Positions 1-10,100 of a DNA stretch of 60,000 nt are shown piece by piece. How positions within the stretch are numbered: the first letter of the stretch is position 1; every line of letters starts with the position of its first letter. Under the pieces are notes generated by a model. The model was not told the origin of the DNA, did no database searches, and saw only the letters and a program-made list of their open reading frames with translations. The stretch is from Hydractinia symbiolongicarpus (Eukaryota; Cnidaria; Hydrozoa; Anthoathecata; Hydractiniidae). The position numbers were made by a program, and so were the translations under genes. The stretch spans positions 20,958,001 through 21,018,000 of the forward strand of contig NC_079884.1 in NCBI RefSeq assembly GCF_029227915.1, read 5' to 3'.

Positions 1-1079
1 TGATAATTTTCAAAGCAACCTACCGCAACTTTTTAACATCATACATGCCCGTTTTGGTAGTTTTCAAATGAACCATGAAGACATTTTAGTGTGGCGATAG
101 TTAATTTCGAACACAACAAAAAAGTTTGTCTTGTTAGCATTAATTTTAAAAATCCTTATGTGAGTCTTTTGGACTTGCGTCATGCTGACTTTACAAGTTA
201 CTCAAATTTAGATTGCTATAACGCAACAGTCCTAGTCTTTTGAGGTGCACGATCACACCTCCGCACGCTCCTGCAACAATGGAGCAGCGTCATCATTAGG
301 TTGTATATCGCAGAAGTCGCCGGTGGCATGGTTCGAAAATGCTTGTCACTGGCACAGCTTAACATGAAGCAAAACTGTACAGGAGACTTAATTGTTAAAG
401 TCTTCACAGAACATCTCTTCTCACAAAACCAAGGGCAGGGCTGACTTATTGGCTGCTGTGTTGTGTGGCAGACAGAACTTCTGGACTTCTTTTTAATAAG
501 ATATACAATTTTTTCGATTATTATTACTAAACATATTTGATTTCTCTTTCCCCTTTTAAAAAGATTTTTAAACTTTATTCAACATGTTATTTCTTTGGTA
601 TTACATCACGAGAACATTCGTCCGAAAGCTGTATTATGGTACAGGACACCTAACCTCTCCCATGTTCTGGTTATATTTGACTTGCATGGGTGCGCACTCT
701 TCTGGCAGCATTCTCTGTGATGATGAAGGTCGGACTGACTTGTGGCATGGTTCCAAATGGTCTTCCGTCTTTCGTTCGAGTCTCAGTGTAATGCACCAGC
801 CAAGCATAAGAGTGTCAGCATAAAGGAAAGGGGCCGACTTTAATGTTCTCTATACTCTACGTTCTTCATAATAACGCCAACCGTTTTTGCCGACGCAACT
901 ACGGTATCTTCATATTTTACGTCGGCAATTATGTCGGCAGTGCCGAATGCTTACGCTGATTTTAAGGGCTGTCATTGATATATACGAAGTTTTGATACGA
1001 ATTATACGAATTACGTACGGAAATTTTGAGACGGTCCTTTAATAAAGATGCAAATACATTTAATTACTCAGTAGGCCTA
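1..1079. other. Intergenic, no gene recognised
   Basis: No coding exon or named repeat is recognisable here. Short ORFs of 60-80 codons exist on both strands but lack splice signals or family motifs. A small imperfect inverted pair around a GTCGGCA-type core lies near 885-950. The stretch ends at the TA that flanks the TIR element beginning at 1080. Confidence 0.5.
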
Positions 1080-1684
1080 CAGTACAGTCCAGATGTAAGC
1101 GTACGCGTACGCTCAACTTGCAAAAATAATTGCTTTCATTAAAAAAAAACAATAGGATAGAGAGTTCCTTTCAAATTGCGCGAAAATAATTGCTTCGTGT
1201 TAAGAACAAAAGCATAGCAAGAAACATTGTTTAAAAACAATACTCTGCGCGAGAAAAAATTAAACGCGAAGGCCATTGAATTTTATTTTTTTTAACAAAA
1301 CGAAACTAATTATAGTAACGCGATTTTAATCTGATATATTTAAAAAACACAAGCTCTTTTAAAAAACAAGAAATGCAATGATCTGAATATTTTAAAAAAA
1401 CTAATGCTACTTTTAAAACTTTTAGTAATATTTCTTTATCGTCGAAATATATTTTTTAACATGCGAAACTTTTAAAAGTTCTTTTTATAAAAAGCAACGT
1501 TTAGCAACGCAAACGGGAAAACCCTACGTTCGGGACTTTTCCCTTCGCGATAAGATTTCGAAAACAAATTAAATTTTAATACCGAAGAAAGAAAAAATCT
1601 AAAAATATAACTTTTGACGTTTTATAGTATCACCTACATTTTATTGTTAAAAACATTATCTTTGTTTTTTTTCAGCGCAACAGC

Positions 1685-1810
1685 TCTATCTCTAAAAAGA
1701 TTTAAACAATGCATCTCGCTGTCTATTTAGTTTTCGCGCAAATCTTTTATTTTATAAAACTATCAAACAATGGATCACCATGTCACATTGATAGAGTTGA
1801 TAACATTTTA
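1685..1810 (+). repeat. Direct repeat copy A flanking the minisatellite
   Basis: This segment shares an ordered series of blocks with 2405-2547: CTATCTCT, AACAATGC, TATTTAGTTT, CGCAAA, AAACAATGG and TCACATTGATAGAGTTGATA. The two copies bracket the minisatellite, so the element interior contains an older duplication of about 130-140 bp. Confidence 0.65.
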
Positions 1811-1840
1811 AATACTTAAAACACTATCTAACGAAGCTTT

Positions 1841-2363
1841 CCTATCGCCGTTCTTCGTTCTTTAACTTTCTAAAAAATCATTTCTATCACCGCTCTTCGT
1901 TATTAAACTTTTAAAATGTGATATAACGAATCTTTTCTATCGCCGTTTTTCGTTTATAACTTTTAAAATGCGATCTAAAAAAAACATTTCTATCGCCGTT
2001 TTCCGTTTTAAAACTTTAAAAATGCGATCTAAAAAAAAACATTTCTATCACCGTTTTCCGTTTTTTAAACTTTTAAAATGCGATCTAAAAAAACATTTCT
2101 ATCGCTGTTTTTCGTTTTTAAACTTTTAAAATGCGATCTAAAAAACATTTCTATCGCCGTTTTTCGTTTTTATACTTTTAAAATGCGATCTAAAAAAACA
2201 TTTCTATCGCCGTTTTTAGTTTTTAAACTTTAAAAATGCGATCTAAAAAACATTTCTATCGCCGTTTTTCGTTTTTAAACTTTTAAAATGCGATCTAAAA
2301 AAACATTTCTATCGCCGTTTTTCGTTTTTAAAGTTTTAAAATGCAATCTAAAAAAACATTTCT
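1841..2363 (+). repeat. Minisatellite, ~53-bp unit, ten copies
   Basis: Ten head-to-tail units begin with CTATCGCCGT or a close variant at about 1842, 1884, 1937, 1990, 2045, 2099, 2151, 2204, 2256 and 2309. Spacing is 52-55 bp except for the first, which is 42 bp. Each unit has a CG-containing start, a T-rich run, AAAATGCGATC, an A-run and CATTT. A degenerate eleventh start is at 2361. The array lies wholly inside the TIR element. Confidence 0.9.
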
Positions 2364-2404
2364 ATTAAAATTAAAGTTTCAATCTTTGTTAAAATATAAT
2401 AATT

Positions 2405-2547
2405 TCTATCTCTTAAAAGCTTTATTTAACCCGCGCAACCAACAATGCCTTCTCGCTAGTTTATTTAGTTTCCACGCAAAATATTTGTTTAATAAAAATT
2501 TTAAACAATGGCTCTTCGTGTCACATTGATAGAGTTGATAACATTTG
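2405..2547 (+). repeat. Direct repeat copy B flanking the minisatellite
   Basis: This is the partner of 1685-1810. The last 25 bases or so, ending in GATAGAGTTGATAACATTT, are nearly identical in both copies. The rest is diverged but collinear. Confidence 0.65.
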
Positions 2548-3605
2548 CAATTATGCTATTGGGAATAGTTATGTTAACACTATTTAACAATAGTTACGCG
2601 CAGTTATAATAAGCTATTTTTTCTTCGATAATCTTTTGTTTATTACGCGCAAGTTAATGACTTATAAGACTCGCAAGATAATTAATAAGAACAAAAGACA
2701 AACAACTACCGCCTCCGAGAAAAAGGTGTGAAACTTGAGCGACGCGTACGCTTACATCTGGACTGTACTGTACCAGACGACCACACTTTTCATACGCACC
2801 TCAAATTATGAAAACTGAATAATCACTCTCCTCAATTAAGGCAAGACGCACCTACGACAGTCGAGGTGAGTGAAGTATCACTCGGCTGCTAAAATTCATA
2901 TGACCAGGACTGACACAATGAATATGTAATAAACAATGTATTTATATCATGCACTTAAAATATATTTTTATTTAAGAAGAATATCCCTTAACAGTCTTTT
3001 TCAGGAATATTTGAGTAGGTGTGCGATGATTCGCATGTGTAAATCAAGTAACGTGTGCGATGTAAAACGCACGTGCAAAGGATGTTACGCATGCGATACG
3101 GGCTCGAAGGTTAATCTTTGTTGTGCATTCATTTTGCAGTAGAAAAGTCGGGGACGTTTTGAATCGTGAACTCCAAACACGATGATCGAACGTCTACGCA
3201 TAGCAACTCTCTCAATCTTAACATCCTTTTCTGCATGTCCAAAAATAGTATGCATGATTATACTGTCATTTTCATAAATTTATTGTTTATTTTGCAAATA
3301 GTCATCACAAGCAAATAGGCAAAAGGATACTTCGTTTTCAAAATAAAAAAAATATTTATCCACATGGCTTAAATAAAACTTCAAAATTCATTCAGAAAGT
3401 TTAGCTACATTTTAACAAAATTTATACAGAAAAAAAAATACACCGCACATGGGTTTCATTTTTGAAATTGTTTAAATAAAAATAACACTTGCGGCATAAA
3501 GAAAAAATCAATTAAATTCGAACCTGCTAAGGTCTCCAATTGTTTTATCAAACGAAGAAATTATCTACAATTAAATCCATGATAAAATGTCTGTTCCGCC
3601 TGTAA

Positions 3606-3848
3606 GTGCAGCTTTCTAGACTTGCATTATTCGTGCTCCGTCGGCATTCACCTCCACATTTGTTAAGAACCGACTGGATTTCTTATGTAAGACCTGTTTA
3701 CCAACTACGAAGGGGCCAGGCAAGAGAGATTTATGTCTACGTAGTTCTTTTAACTAATTCAGGAGTCGGTGAATTGGCTAGGATGATCAGGTTGGCTATG
3801 AATAGGCTTGCTCGTGGGTTAAAAAGACCAAGACTATTCAATAATTAA
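3606..3848 (+). CDS. Unidentified basic ORF inside the TIR element
   Basis: This open frame of 80 codons starts with GTG in the conceptual reading; the first in-frame ATG is near 3782. It ends in TAA, two bases before the ATG of the next ORF. The C-terminal half is rich in Arg and Leu, around MIRLAMNRLARGLKRPRL. An ATG at about 3584-3590 opens a short different frame that stops within ten codons, so a small indel could have removed the true start. Base composition is clearly less AT-rich than the flanks, which suggests captured coding DNA rather than chance. I do not recognise the family. It could be a fragment of a host or element gene. Confidence 0.3.
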   Translation: MQLSRLALFVLRRHSPPHLLRTDWISYVRPVYQLRRGQAREIYVYVVLLTNSGVGELARMIRLAMNRLARGLKRPRLFNN

Positions 3849-3850
3849 AA

Positions 3851-4021
3851 ATGTCCGGCCAAGACGGAAATCTCTGGCACGTTTTGTACAACGAATTTTT
3901 GAGACAAGCTACAGACATGTCCAAGCAAAGTGGAAATGTGGCCGACATTTTGTCTGACGAGTCTTCAAAAAAATTTTTGAGGGCTGCCATCGCACGCGAC
4001 AAAATGGATTTTATAGGTTGA
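3851..4021 (+). CDS. Unidentified 56-residue ORF inside the TIR element
   Basis: This ATG-initiated ORF encodes 56 residues and begins MSGQDGNLWHVLYNEFLRQA. It looks helical and charged, with no membrane segment or known motif. It starts two bases after the stop of the upstream ORF (3606-3848), a tight spacing unlike host genes here. It ends about 30 bases before the GCGTGCGAT repeats of the right end of the element. Protein-like composition and lower AT content suggest real coding ancestry. The function is unknown. Confidence 0.3.
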   Translation: MSGQDGNLWHVLYNEFLRQATDMSKQSGNVADILSDESSKKFLRAAIARDKMDFIG

Positions 4022-4135
4022 TTTTGAAAACTCAATATTTATTTTTCAGGCGTGCGATTAATCACACGCTTGAAACTATTTAGGCGTGTCCCAAGGCGTG
4101 CGCCTACGATCGCACGCCTCTCCTGAAAAAGACTG

Positions 4136-7122
4136 CCTTAAAATAAACAATAAACTTGTTTCTAAATTTATTTTTATATTTTTAATTGCGTTTATGAACT
4201 CTATTGACTCTGCACTGAAAGTATTCTCAAATGTCTTGTGTAGGTTATTGTTTGAAGAATAAGTTTTCCTTATCTATTCATCTTTTAGCAATGTAATTAT
4301 TTTCTCTGAAAAACAATGGTCTATTATAAAATTAATTATGCATGTAAATTGCGTATATGCAGTAGCTTACAATCAGACTGTACTGTAGTTGGCAGGTTTT
4401 TCTGACTGAATTGTAACTGAATTTCACTTCTTAATTCATAACAGTTTACTTCGTTTTGTCAATTCTTAATAAGAGAAATGTAAAAAAAAAAAAGATTTAA
4501 TTAAAAAGTAGTTAATTGAAATTGTCCCCTTTACTATTATAAGCACAATTATAAGGCTTTGATTAATTGTTTATGCCTTATAGAGTTAAGAGTTAAATTA
4601 AGTGTCTCCATTCCAGTGCTGCTATTATTTATACAGAAGTAAAATTTTTCCTTTGTGAGCAAGAACATTAGCAGAGGCTAGCCAGAAAAATTTAACCTTA
4701 GTCGAACCATTGACCCGCAGGGTCAACATCGCACCACAGGTGCAATAATAACCAAATGGGGTTTTGGGGGCCGTTGTGAGCCCCCAACCAACGCCTTTTT
4801 ACGCCCTTTAAGCACTGAAACGCCACAAAACTGACTCTCTGACATACGCGATAGACGTTAAGTATTGATTGAATTGATCGAAAAAGGGGAATAAATGACA
4901 ACATAAAATACATTAAAATCTTTGTCATCAAGGGTGTAATCAAACCAGCAATAAGACAACACAACACCATCATAATGTTTTTTATAGATTGAAGGTTATT
5001 AAAGGAACAATTAAAATGTTCATTCTTCTTTCTTCATATTTAGCACCAAAATAAAGTTTTCTGCAGATTGGAGGTCATTAAAAAATAACCAAATCAAAAT
5101 CTTCTTTCTTCATAAATATAATAAAAAATTCAAAAATATAATGAAATGGAACCATGGACAAAATGCCTTCATACAAATCATTGAAAACCCTTGTATTAAT
5201 AATACGTTCCACACATCATGTTACAAACATTAAAATTATGGGCATAGTTGGGATTATTAGTTAAGTAAAGAACATTCTTGCGTAAAATTTTAACCTACTT
5301 TTGGAAAATTTGTAAAAATATGTTACGTTTGATTCGATTCATCATGTTTCAGAAATAATGTACAAAGCATGAATTACAGACAACTAAATTTAAGCAATAG
5401 AAGAACAAGGATATGTATAAAGTTAATCTGTTTTGCTTTAAAATGTTAGCATGACAACTGCTAATTTTAACAGATATATTGCCAGCATCGTCACAACATT
5501 AACCTTATCAATTCTGTATATATATCAAGAGAAAGTTCATAAGGTTTTTAAAATGACCTTTGAAAAAGACAAACCTGAGAGCCTTCACTACAATGAATAA
5601 ACCTTAAGACGTCCTCTCGCAAGTTACAATGGGAAGAATAATCGTGATCACTGAGGTGTGGAGCTTGTCGTAGTGAGTGCCTACATTATATTTCCCAATA
5701 CCGTTAATAAAACCGGAAGGGAATGAATCTACCAAGGTTCTGCAGATAAAACTTGTTTAGGTTTAATAGGTTTCGATTTAGATATCCCTTTGACGAAAAA
5801 GATTTTAAGTTAAAGGTTTGCTTTTTAGAAATGGAAGAAGTCTTGTCATTAGTGCTAGAAGTACCACATTGATTAACTAATGTTTGGGCTAATGCAAAAG
5901 GAACAACTTTGAGATGATACACACGTTTCCTTTTTCTTTTCTTTTGCTTTGTTATCATAACGTATGACAACCTAGCTTACAATATTGAGCAGAACGCTTT
6001 AACGTAGCTTTACTCAAACTTAAAGAAACTGATGGGATTAGGTTAAATTGCCCAGAATGTTTGTCATTATCGCAAAATAAAATAGATAATGGTTGTAAAT
6101 TTTTATTTGAAGGCAGATGAGGAAAAATCTTCTGATTTAAAACCGTTTTGAATCATAGCTGACCACAATCAGGATAAGAAGTTAAAATATTTCTCTTAAA
6201 TAAACTGTTATAAAGGCTTATAAGAATAGCTTTATTCTGTATAGCTACAAGATCTGCTGTCTACACAGAGTTACAGAAGATGGTGAATAGCTAGCTAACT
6301 GAAAACTTGAAAGTGCTTTCTACACAGGAAAACAAATCTGAAGATTTGCATACAGATACAAAAATTGGATGGTTCGAGTATAGAGAATTTTCATGAGCTC
6401 TATGCAAGTTATAAAGCTATCCATCGTTTGACAGCAACATCATACTTTCTTCATCTTCACAACTACGCTAGCCTTGTTTTTTTGTTTGACTTTCTTGAGT
6501 ATGTTCTAAAGCCATATATGGAGCAAATTTTTAACCTCTCTGCGAAATCTACTAGCCAATAGAATGCGTCCAAAATGACCATAAATGGAAGACACAAGAC
6601 CGTACATAGGCATAATTTTGCAGGTAATCCTGTGAAAAAGACTATCTGCGAAACAAAGTGGAGATTCAACACCTCAGCCTGCAAAACAAAGTGAATACTG
6701 CGAAAACGATGTGCATAGCGCGAAGCGCGAAGCTTGTGTGCGCCGCCCGGGAAAAGATTTGTGCTGGATGCACAATTGGTGCGCCCATCAATGTGTTCGC
6801 GGTGGCGGTGGAAAAAACGACGTGTTGAAATGAAAAAAGTAGGTCAGTTGATCGCAGAGCCTGACTTACGCTGGCTATGCCCTGCATTAGTGCACAGGTC
6901 GATTTTATTTCAAGAAATTTTGGTGCTACTTACTTGAACGCATCATGCTTTTGATGTTTCAATAGAGAGCGGTTTTATAAAAAATTTATTTCGAAAGAAG
7001 AAAGATTGTTTTTCTTAAGACTTTTCAATGTAATGACTTTGCACACTTTTAAGAACAAGTGGAAATCAACTTCTTTTGCTTAACTTGTTTCAATTTTTTA
7101 ACTTATTTTGGTTCTACTTTAG
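4136..7122. other. Intergenic/intron, mostly unassigned, with possible decayed coding
   Basis: No host exon is recognised, although the missing 5' exons of PMPCA should lie here or off the left edge. A perfect 8-bp GC-rich hairpin stem (TTGGGGGC / GCCCCCAA, loop of 8) sits at 4764-4787. On the - strand, about 5960 to 5550 looks like broken, lysine-rich coding sequence with no identifiable domain. A stretch at 6600-6900 is richer in G+C than its surroundings and contains repeated CTGCGAAA/CTGCAAAA-type words. Confidence 0.4.
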
Positions 7123-10100
7123 CATTAATTGATGCCGGTTCACGATATGAAGTGGATTATCCAAGTGGAGTAAGTCATATGCTGGAAAAAATGGCATTTC
7201 AGGTATTGTGAAAAGCATTGTAGATATTAGTTCGTGCTTCTGTTTTAAAATCCTTTTAATGTGTAGATACCTTCTTCTAGAGTACAGACAACTTTGCAAG
7301 TCATGATGAAATAGTGCATAAAATGGAAAGCCTTGGTGGACATGTCGATTGTCAGTCATTTAAGTAAGTAGTTTAAGGCTTTGCATCTACACCATGTTCA
7401 TACGTTAATAACCCTTTTAGGCATTCAAACCTGTTTGAAAACGCAAAGTCACAATGTAATTTTTGTCCCAATTACTTAACTTTATTTCATGCAGAATTTT
7501 GATGGAGATTTTAAAATTGTGATGAAATAAACATGAAATTGCACAATTCAAAAGTTGTTGATTCCAATGATGGACCGACGAATGTTGATCTAACGTTGTC
7601 TATAGTGTAAATGGATTTCAGGAAAAACAATAAAATATAACTATTTTCTTATAAATATAAATTGTTTGTAGGGATTGCATAATTTATGCTGCATCAGCAT
7701 TTAAATATAATACTGGAGAAGTAATTGATGTCCTTTGTGACTCTATATGGCGAGCAAACATGACGGAAGATGAGGTAAAAATTGAGCATCAGTCAAACTT
7801 TTGCTATGATTTCTTTCTGTTTTATGTAAAGTACCCACATCATCATCATCATCATCATTCTCGGCTTAACGTCCGTTTTCCATGCTAGCATGGGTTGGAC
7901 GGGGTATATTAATGACCCTCTTCCAATCTGATCTAGACTGTGTTAGATCTAAACTCAACTTCCTCTCTATCAAGTCTGTCCTTATAACCTCCTGCCAAGT
8001 CTTTCTCGGTCTGCCTCTGGGCTTTGCCCCAGGAACTATCAAGTCTCTACACTTTCTTACCCAATTATCCTCCTCCATTCTTTCCAAGTGCCCCAGCCAA
8101 TTCAATCTTCTTATCTGGATTATCTGGATAACATCTTTAATTCTACAGAGACTTAGCCTGCTTCTTAGCTCATCTGAACTCTTTTTGTCTCTCAGACTGG
8201 CATTACACATCCACCTAACCATTCTCATATCATTCCTTTCTAAACGGTCAAGATCTTCCTGCTTCACTGCCCATGTCTCACTACCGTACAACATAACACT
8301 TCTTACACAGGCCTCATACAACCTACCTTTTACCTCAATTGACAGGACTCTGCTAGTCAATAAAGGAAGTAACTCTCTAAACTTTTTCCAAGCAGAACCT
8401 ATCCTGCAAGTAACACACATATTTGTATATTTAAATTTGTCTAACTAATTTTGTTGTATCAGCACCTTCTTTAATAAGACTAACGTAACTATTCAAAATA
8501 AAATTATATCACACTTTAAACCGTCATAAAAAAGTCATCCTTGTTTGCAGGAACATCACTTTACAGGAATTGAAACTGCCAGCATATCCATATTCACGTT
8601 TTTGCTGTTTACACTTGTCTTGTACGTAGGAGTTTATCCCCCACCATTAAAGTTGTTTTTCTATATCAACCCATATTGTTTTTAAATTTTGATTGCATAA
8701 TACAGTCTACAGTGCTAGAAACTTCGTGGACCATGTATGGTATGTGTCATGCATTCACGAACCTTCTTACTTATATTGTGCATTGTTATTAAATAAACAT
8801 GAAGCACTTAGCAAGAATATTTAAAAAATGGTAGATCCTGCCTGCTGTGATCTCAACAAGGCATATCCCTTAAATTTTTAGGATTAAAATATTTAAGTGA
8901 TTTTTATGAAAGTTACCAAAAAATGACATTAGCGATTGCAAACTTAATACAAATGCAAAATAAATTTTCTTGCATTTACCTTTTTAGGCTATTTAGATTC
9001 TAGCTATTAAGAGTTTTTGCTCTTTTAGATTGAGGAGCAAAAAATGACGATTGGGTTTGAACTGGAATCGCTAGATTACAGACCTGACTTTGAACCACAA
9101 CTCACAGATCTTATTCATGCTGTACGTTTTGTGTTATTATTGACTGTAAAATCCTCATCCTAATTGAAATTGTATGTCTTAACGATAAAAAAGTTAAAAC
9201 AAAATGCCAGTATAAAAATGTATGTCATTAATATTTTTACCAACTAATTTTAATAAAACCTGACAAAATTAAACTTTTGCTTTGTTAATTTTTTAGGCTG
9301 CTTTTAATGGAAATAGCCTTGGTATGCCAAAATATTGCCCTCCAGAAAACATATCTGTTCTGAATTCAAACATATTAAAACATTACTTGCAGAGATATTA
9401 TACACCAAATAGAATAACAATTGCAGGCGTGAATGTCGACCACAATGAACTTGTGAAACACTGTAACATGCAATTTGTTGATAAACAACCAAGTTGGCTG
9501 TCACAGGCACATGTTGAACCAGATTGCTCGATTGCACAGTACACAGGAGGTTTTGTGAAGGTATGCATTGCTTTCGCAAATTTTATATTTTAAAAACCAG
9601 GTAATCAACATTTTTTCTTGGACAGGTAATTTTTTTAATTTTGTAAGAAGCCAGGAACATGGGAGAACATGGTTAACCTTTGATTTTGTCTAAATGTTGC
9701 TTTTACCTTTTAATTTCCTCTGTATAAACCCTTATGTCTTTCAGTTCTGGTTAGTCTTAACTAATGCTTGCTGTGTGATAAACTAGCTATCATTGAATGT
9801 ATTACTACAGATAATGATCAGCAATGAATGTAATTACTTCTTCAGAAAAAGCCAAGAAATCCAGAAATTTTAGGTCTTGTGAAAGAGAAATCACTAACCT
9901 TGGTATTGTATTTGCATGTGAAAATTTTCCCGTTTTTTTTTTTCAATAGACTAGTGCAATGTTACCGAAACATTTTTAAATACCTTTTAAATAGTTTTCC
10001 TTGTATCTTGTGGTCATTAGTTTACTGCAGTAAATTTGTGTTTGCAAACATCCTAAATTTCAAGCTTTCAAGTATATGAGCTGGCATGGGCTTGATAAGG

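Larger units (their letters stand above)
1080..2770. mobile_element. Non-autonomous TIR transposon (Tc1/mariner-like, TA target site)
   Basis: The two ends are long inverted repeats of about 38 bp with few mismatches. The left end starts CAGTACAGTCCAGATG and the right end reads CATCTGGACTGTACTG. A TA dinucleotide flanks both ends (1078-1079 and 2771-2772), as expected for Tc1/mariner/pogo insertions. Just inside both ends is a GCGTACGCGT-type motif. The 1.69 kb interior has no transposase-like ORF; it is AT-rich and carries a ten-unit minisatellite with similar segments on each side. It is therefore a non-autonomous element. Assignment to the superfamily rests only on the TA duplication and TIR form. 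Confidence 0.75.
2992..4135. mobile_element. TIR element with GTGCGAT subterminal repeats (hAT-like, non-autonomous)
   Basis: The ends are perfect 15-bp inverted repeats: CAGTCTTTTTCAGGA on the left and its complement TCCTGAAAAAGACTG on the right. The 6-bp direct repeat CCTTAA abuts both ends (2986-2991 and 4136-4141). Inside both ends lie repeated GTGCGAT / ATCGCAC words (for example 3021-3090 and 4050-4118), which look like clustered transposase binding sites. A second element at 42069-43276 uses the same words. CAG-starting TIRs and subterminal repeats recall hAT elements, but 6 bp is short for the usual 8-bp hAT target duplication. Two small ORFs lie at 3606-4021. No transposase was found. 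Confidence 0.7.

Noticed and set aside
1841-2363. Regular ~53-bp repeats as a possible CRISPR array
   Set aside because: Units are contiguous and diverge throughout, with no distinct spacers, and the context is an animal transposon.
7123-7202. Active metallopeptidase (beta subunit) reading of the PMPCA exon
   Set aside because: The zinc motif reads HMLEK, not HxxEH, and the glycine-rich loop is of the alpha type.
7882-8448. 188-codon + strand ORF
   Set aside because: It is the antisense shadow of the LINE C-terminal frame on the - strand.
8829-8905. Weak similarity between 8829-8905 and 16398-16470 (AGATCCTG...GCTGTG...)
   Set aside because: The match is short and gapped in AT-rich DNA, and I could not define ends or a third copy.
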